64,000 nucleotides of DNA from Brevibacterium iodinum ATCC 49514 (GTDB taxonomy: Bacteria; Actinomycetota; Actinomycetes; Actinomycetales; Brevibacteriaceae): positions 82,855 through 146,854 of the forward strand of contig NZ_FXYX01000006.1 in the NCBI RefSeq assembly GCF_900169265.1, written 5' to 3'. Numbering within the stretch: the first letter of the stretch is position 1; every line of letters begins with the position of its first letter. Under the pieces are notes generated by a model, which had not been told where the DNA came from, searched no databases, and saw only the letters and a list, made by a program, of their open reading frames with translations. Below are positions 17,355 to 25,251 of this stretch, piece after piece. The position numbers were made by a program, and so were the translations under genes.

Positions 17355-17824
17355 GCGTGCACTTCCTTCTGCTGCTGTGTGGCGGCGTAGCGGGCGACCT
17401 CGGCGACATCCTTGCTCAGAGTCAGGCGGGCCTCGTCGACCTCGTCGAGGGGGAACCAGCGTGCTTCGAGGGCGTCGTCGCCAGCGTGGGGTTGCCCCGA
17501 GCGCCACTGGCAGAGCACGGCGATAAGCACGTAGTGACTGTCCAACCGTCCAGTCTCGTCTCGGCTGAACGCGTCAACGGAAGTCAAAACACCGGTCGCC
17601 TGACCGATGATGCTGGTTTCTTCACCGAGTTCGCGTTCGGCGGCTTTGGTGATCGTTTCTCCGAATTCGATCTTCCCGCCCGGGAATCCCCAGAATCCTG
17701 CATCAGGAGGGTTCGCGCGACGCACCAAGAGGACATGGTCATCTTTGATGAGGACGGAAATGACCGCGACCCTCGGGCGCACCTCGACTGAGGACGTCGC
17801 GGGGCCGACAACAGAATGGGACAC
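17351..17824 (-). CDS. Nudix hydrolase
   Basis: A 157-residue protein starting at GTG 17824 with AGGAGG five bases upstream. The Nudix box is intact: GGKIEFGETITKAAERELGE followed by ET, preceded by DAGFWGFP, at about residues 44-70. It is the first gene after the TPP riboswitch. Nudix enzymes of thiamine metabolism hydrolyse HMP-pyrophosphate or damaged and toxic thiamine-diphosphate analogues. In this operon it could supply a pathway step or protect the producer; the sequence does not decide. Confidence 0.88.
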   Translation of the reverse strand: MSHSVVGPATSSVEVRPRVAVISVLIKDDHVLLVRRANPPDAGFWGFPGGKIEFGETITKAAERELGEETSIIGQATGVLTSVDAFSRDETGRLDSHYVLIAVLCQWRSGQPHAGDDALEARWFPLDEVDEARLTLSKDVAEVARYAATQQQKEVHA

Positions 17825-17876
17825 TGTAACCTCCTAATGGGGAGGCCAGCGAAGGAAAGAAGCCCTGCTAGACCAG

Positions 17877-17966
17877 TCCCTTCGCCGGCATGATCCGGAT
17901 CAGGTTCTAGGGTCACCACGCTGACAACGTCCAGTGGTATCTCAGCCCCTTGACGGGACACCCCTC
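17877..17966 (-). ncRNA. Thiamine pyrophosphate (THI-box) riboswitch
   Basis: Read on the minus strand, the conserved THI elements appear in order: GGGGCTGAGAT, then after a variable arm GTGACCCTAGAACCTGATC, then CGGATCATGCCGGCGAAGGG. These are the TPP aptamer cores. Downstream, CCTCC (17841-17845) can pair with GGAGG (17830-17834), the ribosome site of the Nudix gene, across a 6-nt loop. That hairpin fits a translational off-switch. TPP binding should therefore repress the Nudix-thiD-glycosidase-hydroxymethylase operon. Confidence 0.92.
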
Positions 17967-18180
17967 GGTGCAACCCGAATCTACCAGAATGCCGTCACAG
18001 ATACACCCTGCGCGGATTGCCCGCTGCGGGATGCTGGTGTTGGGATCGGCTGCGCACCTATCCAGTGCTGCGACTGTGCCCGATGGAGCAAGTGCCCGTC
18101 TCACGGGTGGAGTCACTGGTCGGTGTCGGCCTTGGACGGTAGAATGGAAGGTGTCGGGCGAGCATGAAGGAGGACAGGTC

Positions 18181-18384
18181 ATGGCGACGACGAAGGCCCT
18201 GGAACAGGCCGAGATCGACCGGCTCGAAGCGCAGGTCACTGCGAGCCAGCGGATGGCTAGCGAAGAGGAGACTGACGCCGACCGTGCCCTGGGCCGCAAG
18301 GTGCTCACTGGAGAGATGTCCGCCGATGACGCCATCGCCGTCCGGCTGGCGCAGATCGACGCGAAGCACGGCATCACCCGGTAA
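18181..18384 (+). CDS. Small VbhA-like antitoxin
   Basis: A 67-residue acidic, helical protein with a GGAGG site nine bases before ATG 18181; the frame is open upstream but without similarity. The part ALGRKVLTGEMSADDAIAVR resembles the VbhA antitoxin family, in which one helix blocks the active site of a Fic AMP-transferase. A Fic-like N-terminal fragment begins 40 bp downstream, supporting the assignment. The match is short and rests on pattern and context. Confidence 0.55.
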   Translation: MATTKALEQAEIDRLEAQVTASQRMASEEETDADRALGRKVLTGEMSADDAIAVRLAQIDAKHGITR

Positions 18385-18423
18385 CACGCCGCGGGCCAAT
18401 GTCTCGGGCGGGGGTGGACGGTG

Positions 18424-18531
18424 ATGCCGGATCATTACACGTATCCCGGCACCGAGGTGCTCGTCAACATCCCCGGCTACACCGACCCGGCGGCGTGGAA
18501 GGAAGCCGAGACCGCCCACGGCGCGAGATAG
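18424..18531 (+). pseudogene. Fic-domain toxin gene, N-terminal remnant
   Basis: From ATG 18424 the frame reads MPDHYTYPGTEVLVNIPGY, then TDPAAWKEAETAHGAR, and stops at 18529-18531. YTYPGTxVLxN followed by a DPxAxxxAE segment is the usual N-terminus of actinobacterial Fic proteins. The HxFxxGNGR catalytic motif and the remaining 150 or so residues are absent. Another frame at 18535-18650 (ALDHELRAALQRRAHRL) looks protein-like, but I do not recognise it. The toxin has been lost while the antitoxin gene remains. Confidence 0.6.
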
Positions 18532-18727
18532 GTGCCCTGGATCACGAGCTGCGAGCGGCGTTGCAGCGGCGAGCACACCGCCTCGACCCCGACCCGCCGT
18601 TCGGTCCACCAGACCAGGGGCGGGGGCCACATGACCGAGGACTCGGACTATGAACACTCAACGTACCGCCACAGGCGAGCGGAACGAGAGCAGCGTGCGG
18701 GCGGCCCAGTCACGTCCGGGCGAGGAG

Positions 18728-19264
18728 AACGGGTCCGCAAAATGGGCGGACCCGTTGATCACGACGCAGGCCAACCTCTCAGGGCGAAACCCCTGGCACG
18801 GTGGGAGGAAATTTCCTCCCACCGTGCCAGGGGGACGCCCACGGTGCCGCCACTGTGGCGGCACCGTACGCCTCGCGCGGGCAGGCCATGGTGGTGCCGA
18901 ATCGGCACCACCATGCCATCCGCAGGTGCGAACCGTGCAGGGGCAACGGGGCCGGAAAATTTCCGGAGCCGTTCACCGGCCCCCGGCGCGGGCACGGTCC
19001 TGCAAAATTTGCGGGACCGTTGGCTTGGGCACGGGGGTGGAAAATTTTCACCCCCGTGGGCTCGAGCCGACCGTGGTGCCACCGTGGCACCACCGTCAAG
19101 AACGAGGGCAGGTCGACGGTGGTGGCAAATTGCCACAACCGTGCTGCCGGAGATGACGACAGCGGGCTGACGGTGGTGCACAATTTTCACCACCGTGACG
19201 TTCCGCTGGTGACTGCTCCGGGGGCGCCGAATCGGCACCCCCGTGCCCGACCCCGTTTTCGGGG
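18728..19264. repeat. Array of twelve different palindromes
   Basis: Twelve inverted repeats of 14-44 bp follow one another: 18728-18756, 18790-18833, 18841-18867, 18887-18915, 18945-18973, 18994-19020, 19030-19058, 19069-19097, 19116-19142, 19170-19196, 19219-19243 and 19251-19264. The second is a perfect 44-bp palindrome. Several have ACGGTGG-like outer arms. Centres are AAATTT-like in six, CCGAATCGG in two (18901, 19231), and CCA-N3-TGG in two (18854, 19083). Arm sequences differ between units while pairing is kept, with zero to two mismatches or one extra base in most. Open frames crossing it on both strands are by-products of the symmetry. Function unknown. Confidence 0.9.
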
Positions 19265-19380
19265 CCTCCAAGGGCACGACAGCACTGACCATCCACATAT
19301 AGTAGCTCGCTCCTGCGCGGATGGCTAGATGCAGTGATTGCTGTTTTTGAACCTCGGGTGTATAGGCGTACCTGTCGGGT

Positions 19381-19581
19381 ATGAACAGTATCCCGACACC
19401 CCAGACCCATACGCCCACCACGACGACGAGGCCGCGCCTGGCGATCGACGACGAGGCCCTGACCGACACCGACCGGGAGACGATCCGGCAGGCCGCGAAG
19501 ACCACAGCCTCCCGGTTCCCGCCCATGAGTGCCGAGCAGGCCGAGCTGATCCGCCACCAACTCCGCGGCGACGCCACCTGA
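19381..19581 (+). CDS. Small hypothetical protein next to the recombinase
   Basis: A 66-residue protein. The first 20 residues are Thr/Pro-rich; the rest, LTDTDRETIRQAAKTTASRF and MSAEQAELIRHQLRG, resembles short helical proteins often encoded beside actinobacterial integrases and phage genes. No clear ribosome site precedes ATG 19381. The gene converges on the serine recombinase with a 44-bp gap. Function is not known. Confidence 0.5.
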   Translation: MNSIPTPQTHTPTTTTRPRLAIDDEALTDTDRETIRQAAKTTASRFPPMSAEQAELIRHQLRGDAT

Positions 19582-19625
19582 CCCACCCGGCATCCTGACC
19601 GTCTCGGCATCGAGCCCCACGTCCT

Positions 19626-21203
19626 TTAGAGTGCGCGGGGCTCGATGAGTACCCGCTCGGGCTCGAAGGCGTTCTGGCCCCGGTTCTGAGTCTGCTGGAT
19701 GCGGACGTTGAACGTGGCCTTGATGATCTTCCTCCGCTCCAACAGTGGCAGGCCCGCCCACGCGGCAGGCACATCCTCGGCGGTGACCAGGGCACGCACC
19801 CGCTCGTCGTTCACCGGGGGGATGAGCGCCTGCTCGGCCTCGGCGATCTGGGGCCGCAACGCGGCTTCCAGCTTCGTGAGCGTGTCGAGGTTCAGACTCC
19901 CGGCCGCGTACTGGGCGATGACCTCGTCCAGGCGGGCCTGCAACGCCGCCCGCTTCTGCTCGGCAGCCTCGGCAACCTTGAGCCAGTCGCCGTCGTCGTC
20001 GCCGGTGAGCCAGGCGAGGTTGGTCGGGTTCTGGAACCACTCCAGCACGACCTGCTCGACATAGGCGTCCAGGCCCGGCTGGGAGATCATCGTCTTATAG
20101 CACCCCCGGAACTGGCACTGGTACTTCACCGCCGGAGTCCTCTCCTTCTTCCGCATCGTGGCCCGCTTCAAAGGGCGGCCGCAGTAGTGGCAGCGGGCGA
20201 TGTGGACCATGAGCGTCTTCGCGGCCATCCCGCCACCGCCCTTGACGAGACGTCCGGGATCGGCGAACAGGCGCTGGATCTTCTGGAAGTCCTCCCACTC
20301 GATCAACGCCTCCCACTGCGCCTGGCCGATGACCTCACCGCGGTAGACGCGCTTGCCGGCGATGGTGGGGTTCTGGAGCACCTGGCGGACGGTGTAGGTA
20401 TCCCAGCCGCGGGGACTCTCGGCCCACGGCTTCTTCGGTGTCGGCTCCCCAGCATCCTGCAACCGCATCGCTATCGAGTACATGGACTTACCAGCCAGCA
20501 CATCACGGGCGGCATCGCGGACGATCTGCCCGGTGTGGGGGTCGGGTTCCTGACGCAGCAGGACACCGGTGTGCTGGTCGTAGACCCGCCGGTATCCGTA
20601 CGGGAGGCGACCGTGGGGGCGGCCCTTGTCCGCGTTGAGCTTGACTGTGCGCAACTGCCGCTCGCGCATCGTGTTCGCGTCCGCTTCGGCGCGGAGGAAC
20701 TCGAAGCCCATCATGAACGTGTCATCGGAGCGGGAGAAGTCATACACCCTGCCGTGGGTGAGGTAGAGGACCCCGGCGCGCTGGCAGGCCTTGCGCAGCT
20801 GCACGTAAACCTCCATATCGCGCCCGGCACGAGACGGCTCCCAAGAGGCAAAGCCGCCATACCTGCCGGACTCGATCAAGGCCATGGCCTCGTCGAAGCC
20901 CTCGCGTTCGCGCCTGCGCCACTGCGAGGCCGACCGGTCAGCATCGCGGACGATCGCCTCCGGGTACCATTCGATCGGCAGGCACCAGCCGACCATGTCA
21001 GTGAGCTGGTCATCGATCGAGCGCATCAGCTTGTGCCGGTCCTGTGAGGCCCGCCCATACAGGATCGAAGCGGTCCAGTCGTCCTCGGCCATCTCCCGGA
21101 GTCGCTCGACCGCGGTCCGCAACTCCGGCGTGAGCAGCGGTAGCTCCAAGAGCCTGTTCGTCGTGGTCGTGTTGGTGTTCGTTGTGGTGGTGTTCATGGA
21201 CAT
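19626..21203 (-). CDS. Large serine recombinase (integrase)
   Basis: The ATG at 21203 gives 525 residues; a GAGGGAAGG stretch about 12 bases upstream can serve as ribosome site. The N-terminal resolvase domain shows YGRASQDRHKLMRSIDDQL, with the Ser nucleophile in RAS, and GGFASWEPSRAGRDMEVY. The recombinase domain follows (RLPYGYRRVYDQHTG, VRQVLQNPTIAGKRVYRGE). Then come a zinc ribbon (CHYCGRPLKR and CQFRGC) and a coiled-coil C-terminus. Such enzymes integrate and excise elements at short attachment sites without host factors. The gene ends about 30 bp from the right junction, the usual position beside an attachment site. Confidence 0.93.
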   Translation of the reverse strand: MSMNTTTTNTNTTTTNRLLELPLLTPELRTAVERLREMAEDDWTASILYGRASQDRHKLMRSIDDQLTDMVGWCLPIEWYPEAIVRDADRSASQWRRREREGFDEAMALIESGRYGGFASWEPSRAGRDMEVYVQLRKACQRAGVLYLTHGRVYDFSRSDDTFMMGFEFLRAEADANTMRERQLRTVKLNADKGRPHGRLPYGYRRVYDQHTGVLLRQEPDPHTGQIVRDAARDVLAGKSMYSIAMRLQDAGEPTPKKPWAESPRGWDTYTVRQVLQNPTIAGKRVYRGEVIGQAQWEALIEWEDFQKIQRLFADPGRLVKGGGGMAAKTLMVHIARCHYCGRPLKRATMRKKERTPAVKYQCQFRGCYKTMISQPGLDAYVEQVVLEWFQNPTNLAWLTGDDDGDWLKVAEAAEQKRAALQARLDEVIAQYAAGSLNLDTLTKLEAALRPQIAEAEQALIPPVNDERVRALVTAEDVPAAWAGLPLLERRKIIKATFNVRIQQTQNRGQNAFEPERVLIEPRAL

Positions 21204-21230
21204 CAGGTGCGTCTGCCTTCCCTCTGCCCC

Positions 21231-21581
21231 TTGAACTTGATCGACGAACCGACCACGGGCCTCGACGTGGCCGCCCGCGAACAGCTGCTCGAGACCATCG
21301 ACGCCCTGTCGGTGCGCTCGCCCGAGCTGTCGACGCTGCTGGTCACCCACCATCTCGAAGAGATCCCGGAGACCACCACGCATGCCGCGCTCATCTCTGA
21401 CGGTCGGCTGACCGCCGCCGGTCCCATCGTCGAGGTGCTCACCTCCGAGCAGGTCTCGGCCGCCTTCGACCATCCGATCGAGGTGGGCTTCGCCGATCGC
21501 CGCTGGTCCGCACGTGCTGTTCGGGCCGGCGCGGCACCTCGGACGACCGGTGCAGGGCGGATCGCTGTCGCGCTCGGCTGA
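21231..21581 (+). pseudogene. ABC transporter ATP-binding protein, 3' fragment
   Basis: From about 21237 the frame reads LIDEPTTGLDVAAREQLLE, the end of a Walker B motif with D-loop, and then LLVTHHLEEIPETTTHAALI, the H-loop. It continues for about 115 residues to the stop at 21581. The EEIP segment is typical of single-ATPase ABC proteins common in actinobacteria. Walker A and the signature motif are missing: the element junction lies just upstream, near 21225-21236. This is the right flank of the mobile element. Confidence 0.75.
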
Positions 21582-21663
21582 CGAACTGCCTCCCTGCTGA
21601 GGATCGGCTGGGACGATCACCGCGCGCATTGCACGGCTGTGCACTCGCGCCTAGGCTTGAAGC

Positions 21664-21855
21664 ATGAAGATGAGTACCGTGTGGAGCATCATCGGCGCGA
21701 TCATCGCCATCATCATCGCGTGGTGGGTGGTCAACGTCGCGTTCTCCATTGCGTGGTTCCTCGTCAAGGCCATCATCACCGTCGTCGTGGCGCTCGCGAT
21801 CTTCGGCCTCATCAAGGCCTCGCTGAAGTCCAAGGACCGCGACCGAACGCGCTGA
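21664..21855 (+). CDS. Small membrane protein
   Basis: A 63-residue protein with two hydrophobic segments (VWSIIGAIIAIIIAWWVVNV and AWFLVKAIITVVVALAIFGL) and a basic tail KSKDRDRTR. It is probably a hairpin in the cytoplasmic membrane. It ends seven bases from the end of the convergent dehydratase gene. No family recognised. Confidence 0.65.
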   Translation: MKMSTVWSIIGAIIAIIIAWWVVNVAFSIAWFLVKAIITVVVALAIFGLIKASLKSKDRDRTR

Positions 21856-21862
21856 CTGCGCC

Positions 21863-22825
21863 TCAGAGATCGCCGAGGCTCATGTTCGCCCCGCAAAGGA
21901 CGACGCAGACCTTCTCCCCCTCGGCCGGCACATAGCCGCACACAGTTCTCCCGTCGCTCACCGACTCGCCGTCGTGACCGCTGACTCCCGCCAGCGCCGT
22001 CGCCGCGGCATGCTCGACCGCCAGCCGGTGTTCGTCCCACAGTCGCTGCCGTGCTTCGACGATCGCGTTGTCGCTGACCAGCACCGAGGTGACCAGATCC
22101 GACCGTGCCGCCTCCAGTGCCAGCGGTGTGGCGCGACGGGCACCGAGCGAATCCGCGGCCACCGAATCGACCGTGACGTCGACCGGCTCGTCCGCCTCAA
22201 TCGCTGCATTCAGCGCTCGGCAGTTCTCCGGCTCAACAGCGACAGTGCGCACTCCGTGATGAGTCGCCGCAGTCGCGATGCCGGCGAACAGGCCGCCTCC
22301 TCCGACCGAGACGACGACCGTGTCGAGATCGGGCACCTGTGCCAGGATCTCGGTCATCAGCGTGCCTGCACCGGCCGCGATGAGCGGATGGTCGTAGGCG
22401 TGCGAGGCCAGCGCACCGGAGGACTCGACGAATTCCTGGCAGGCGGCGGCCGCCTCGGCGAATTCGGAACCGCCCAACTCCACTCGCGCACCATACGATC
22501 GCAGCCGTTCGACCTTCACGCTCGGCGCGGTGGTCGGCAGGAATACGGTCGCCGGTACCTTGGCGACACGGGCGGCCCAGGCGCAGGCGAGTCCGGCGTT
22601 GCCGCCCGAAGCGATCGTCACTCCCGCCTCGGGGAAGGTGCCTTCGGCAAGGTGAGCCTGGATGAAGTTCTGCGCACCGCGGGCCTTGAACGTGCCGGTG
22701 TGCTGCATGAACTCGAGGGCGAAGAACAGGCCGTCCTCGCCAGCTGGGGCCACGGTCATCGGTCGCACTCGTCCGGCGATCCGTGCGGACGCGGCTTCGA
22801 TGTCGGGATACGTCAGCCCAGTCAT
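21863..22825 (-). CDS. PLP-dependent threonine/serine dehydratase-like enzyme
   Basis: A 320-residue fold-type II PLP enzyme. The Schiff-base lysine is in TGTFKARGA near residue 47. ASGGNAGLACAWA is the Asn loop, and VVSVGGGGLFAGIA is the glycine-rich phosphate-binding loop near residue 170. Length and absence of a C-terminal regulatory domain fit catabolic threonine/serine dehydratases or serine racemase. The usual SxGN is SGGN here. The exact substrate cannot be read from sequence. Confidence 0.82.
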   Translation of the reverse strand: MTGLTYPDIEAASARIAGRVRPMTVAPAGEDGLFFALEFMQHTGTFKARGAQNFIQAHLAEGTFPEAGVTIASGGNAGLACAWAARVAKVPATVFLPTTAPSVKVERLRSYGARVELGGSEFAEAAAACQEFVESSGALASHAYDHPLIAAGAGTLMTEILAQVPDLDTVVVSVGGGGLFAGIATAATHHGVRTVAVEPENCRALNAAIEADEPVDVTVDSVAADSLGARRATPLALEAARSDLVTSVLVSDNAIVEARQRLWDEHRLAVEHAAATALAGVSGHDGESVSDGRTVCGYVPAEGEKVCVVLCGANMSLGDL

Positions 22826-22872
22826 CTCATCAGACTATGCGAGAGCTGCTGAGACGGTGCGCCGCCTCGGTG

Positions 22873-22926
22873 GATTGTTGGGTCGATCCACGGCGTTTCA
22901 GGCGGAGGAATCACCGTGGATCGACC
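22873..22926. repeat. Dispersed hairpin repeat, copy 1
   Basis: A 13-bp inverted repeat, GGTCGATCCACGG (22881-22893) and CCGTGGATCGACC (22914-22926), with a 20-nt loop. The left side extends to GATTGTTGGGTCGATCC from 22873. A second copy with the same left arm and the same loop length occurs at 31428-31489. This copy lies in the 145-bp gap between the dehydratase start and the end of the MHS transporter gene. Confidence 0.75.
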
Positions 22927-22970
22927 AGGAAATCGAGGTGCAGGTGACGAACCAGGGGTTCGCGGCAGTC

Positions 22971-24335
22971 TCAGTGATGCTTGGTCAGGCCGAGGTCGTT
23001 GCCCTTGGTCTCCTTGACGAGGCTGACGCCGATGAGCGAGATGACGCACACGATGATCATGTAGATTGCGATGGAGATCGATTTTCCGGTCTCGGCGAGC
23101 AGGGTCTCGGCGATGGTCGGGGCGAAGGCACCGCCGAGGATCGCACCGAGGGCGTAGCCGATCGAGACGCCCGAGTAGCGGACCTCGACAGGGAACATCT
23201 CCGCATACATCGCCGACATCTGGCCATAAGACAGGCCCATGCCGACAGTGAGGACGAAGATGCCGATGCCGTACATCCAGATGTTGGCCATATCGATCAT
23301 GAGGAAGGTCGGGATGAGCCACACGATGAGCAGGACGTACCCGATCTGGAAGGTCCGCACGCGACCGAGCTTGTCCGACAGCGCCCCGCCCCACATCGTG
23401 AACACCAGCCAACCGAAGCTCGCGAGCGTCGTCGCCAACAGTACGGGTGCACGGTCGAGGCCGACGGAACCGCCCTCGGCGATGGGGCGTGAGGCGTAGG
23501 CGGCGAAGAACGCGATGATCATGTAGCCCACCGCGTTGTTGCCGATGAAGATGAGCGCGGAGAGGACGACTTCCTTCGTGTTCTTCTTGAACAGGGTGCC
23601 CACCGGAGCCGAGGATTCGGCCTTGCGCTCGGCGAGCTCGGCGAAGACCGGGGACTCCTCGACCTGCCGGCGGATGTAATAGCCGACGAAGACGAGGACG
23701 ACGGAGAAGAGGAACGGGATCCTCCATCCGAAGCTCGCGAACTGTTCGGCGGTGAGGACCGTGGTGAGCACCCAGATCACGCCGGTGGCGAGGATCATGC
23801 CGACCGGCACGCCGATCTGCGGGTACGCGCCGAAGATGCCGCGCTTGGAGATCGGGGCATGCTCGACCGACAGCAGCGCGGCCCCACCCCATTCGCCGCC
23901 GGCGGAGAAGCCCTGCAGGATCCGAAGCAGGGTGAGCAGGATCGGGGCGCCGACTCCGATCATCGCGTAGTTCGGGAGCAGGCCGATGAGCGAGGTCGCG
24001 GCCCCCATGAGGATGAGCGTGAGAACGAGCATCTTCTTCCGTCCGATCCGATCGCCGAGGTGGCCGGCGATGATCGCACCCAGGGGGCGGAAGAGGAACG
24101 AGATTCCCAGAGACGCCCACGCCATGATCTGACCGAGCGCCGGATTGTCCGCGGCCAAAGGGCCGAAGTACTGGGCGGAGAGGACGATGCCGGCGGCCTG
24201 AGCGTAGATGAAGAAGTCATACCACTCGATGGTGGTGCCGACGAGAGTGCCAGCGAGGACCTTACGCTCCTCGCGGGTTGTCGTATGTGAGGTGGCCGGA
24301 TTCGGAGTGACCGGGCCTGAAGCGGTGGCGGACAT
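22971..24335 (-). CDS. MFS transporter, MHS type, in the PaaR regulon
   Basis: The ATG at 24335 (MSATASGPVT) follows GAAGG and gives 454 residues; the longer frame has no membrane or family signal upstream. Twelve helices are expected. Motifs: LVGTTIEWYDFFIYAQAAGI at helix 1, GHLGDRIGRKKMLVLTL in loop 2-3, LRILQGFSAGGEWGGA, and a C-terminal VKETKGNDLGLTKHH. MHS members symport organic acids with protons. A PaaR-like operator lies at its promoter, so phenylacetate or a related aromatic acid is the inferred substrate. Confidence 0.82.
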   Translation of the reverse strand: MSATASGPVTPNPATSHTTTREERKVLAGTLVGTTIEWYDFFIYAQAAGIVLSAQYFGPLAADNPALGQIMAWASLGISFLFRPLGAIIAGHLGDRIGRKKMLVLTLILMGAATSLIGLLPNYAMIGVGAPILLTLLRILQGFSAGGEWGGAALLSVEHAPISKRGIFGAYPQIGVPVGMILATGVIWVLTTVLTAEQFASFGWRIPFLFSVVLVFVGYYIRRQVEESPVFAELAERKAESSAPVGTLFKKNTKEVVLSALIFIGNNAVGYMIIAFFAAYASRPIAEGGSVGLDRAPVLLATTLASFGWLVFTMWGGALSDKLGRVRTFQIGYVLLIVWLIPTFLMIDMANIWMYGIGIFVLTVGMGLSYGQMSAMYAEMFPVEVRYSGVSIGYALGAILGGAFAPTIAETLLAETGKSISIAIYMIIVCVISLIGVSLVKETKGNDLGLTKHH

Positions 24336-24455
24336 GAGCGGAACCTTCTGTTGCTGGGCGACTTTGCCGGGTGCTGTCTCCGGAGGCGCTGGTCCTCGAC
24401 TCTGAGTGATCGCGGGTGCCTCGGGTTTGGCGGCGGACGGATGGACGTCTGCCTC

Positions 24456-24514
24456 GACTGACTGCTTGGTCAGTAATTGCCTCTGACTATATTGCAGATG
24501 GTGGTCGATGTCAC
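24456..24514 (-). promoter_or_regulatory. Promoter with PaaR-like operator for the MHS transporter
   Basis: On the minus strand GTGACA (24514-24509) and TATAGT (24491-24486) are spaced by 17 bp, a good sigma-A promoter. Just downstream, at 24456-24475, lies GACTGACT-GCTT-GGTCAGTA, an imperfect palindrome of the same 8-4-8 design as the sites before paaZ, paaI/paaK and paaA. The position around +4 to +23 suits repression. The rest of the 370-bp gap up to 24705 shows nothing else. Confidence 0.7.
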
Positions 24515-24705
24515 CTGCGTGAAGGCCGAATCCGGCCCGATCCACCGCTGCTGCTCGTTGGCGGTGGAGATCGGTGAGTCAGCGACCTGCTTCTGAATCG
24601 TTGCTCGGTGAGGTTATCGTGGCCGAATGGCTCAATTCTGCCGCGTGCAGCAGAGCCTCGGGGCGGTGAGCGTCTCTGCGGCGAATCCAAGGAAGGGACC
24701 GAACG

Positions 24706-25251
24706 ATGGCAAGCACAGTGATCCTGGTCAACGGCCTCCCTACCTCCGGGAAGTCCACGCTGGCCTCTGACCTCGCCGAGGCCGCGGACATCCCGTTGCT
24801 CTCTGTCGACGAGGTGCTCGAACGGCTCGTCGATTCCGTGGACTACCGCTTCCCCCGGGGTCCAGCCCATGAGCTCGCAGGCAGAGTGGCATGGAGGCTG
24901 GCATCCCTCGTCGAGGACACGGTGGTGGTCGAGTCGTTCTGGGCTCTCGAACGTGATCTCGACAGTGTCAAGGAGGGCCTGCGAATCGCCAGGGCTGAGG
25001 CGGTCGTCGAAGTATGGTGCGACGCACCTCTGGAGGAGGCCGTCGAGCGATACGAGAACCGAGACCGTCACGGGATACACGAGGACGATCCGAATGATGT
25101 CGATCTGTGGCGGCGAAGTGCACCGCTCGACGTCGGGCCGGTCGTGCGCATCGATACGAGCAGCGATTCGTCCAAGGCATCGGGTGCAGAGGTGCTCGCG
25201 GCAGTGCAGGAGCTTCTGACAAAGGGTGAAACAGAAGAAAGAGGGGCATGA
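24706..25251 (+). CDS. P-loop kinase-like ATPase
   Basis: A 181-residue protein with the Walker A motif GLPTSGKST near residue 10 and the fold of small-molecule kinases related to chloramphenicol phosphotransferase and zeta toxins. VVVESFWAL near residue 75 may contain the second acidic motif. AEAVVEVWCDAPLEEAVERY is the typical lid-preceding strand. The substrate is unknown. Its stop overlaps the start of the next gene, so the two are co-translated. Confidence 0.7.
   Translation: MASTVILVNGLPTSGKSTLASDLAEAADIPLLSVDEVLERLVDSVDYRFPRGPAHELAGRVAWRLASLVEDTVVVESFWALERDLDSVKEGLRIARAEAVVEVWCDAPLEEAVERYENRDRHGIHEDDPNDVDLWRRSAPLDVGPVVRIDTSSDSSKASGAEVLAAVQELLTKGETEERGA

Noticed and set aside
18728..19264. 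CRISPR array
   Set aside because: Units are palindromes of differing sequence and unequal spacing, with no constant repeat, no spacers and no cas genes.
18728..19264. Integron attC array
   Set aside because: No cassette genes lie between the hairpins, no tyrosine integron integrase is present, and the conserved R-box ends are not seen.
18532..19610. Open frames of 130-280 codons crossing the palindrome array on both strands, some with CxxC pairs
   Set aside because: They exist because palindromic arms read similarly on both strands; they lack ribosome sites and family similarity, and their residues repeat with the hairpins.
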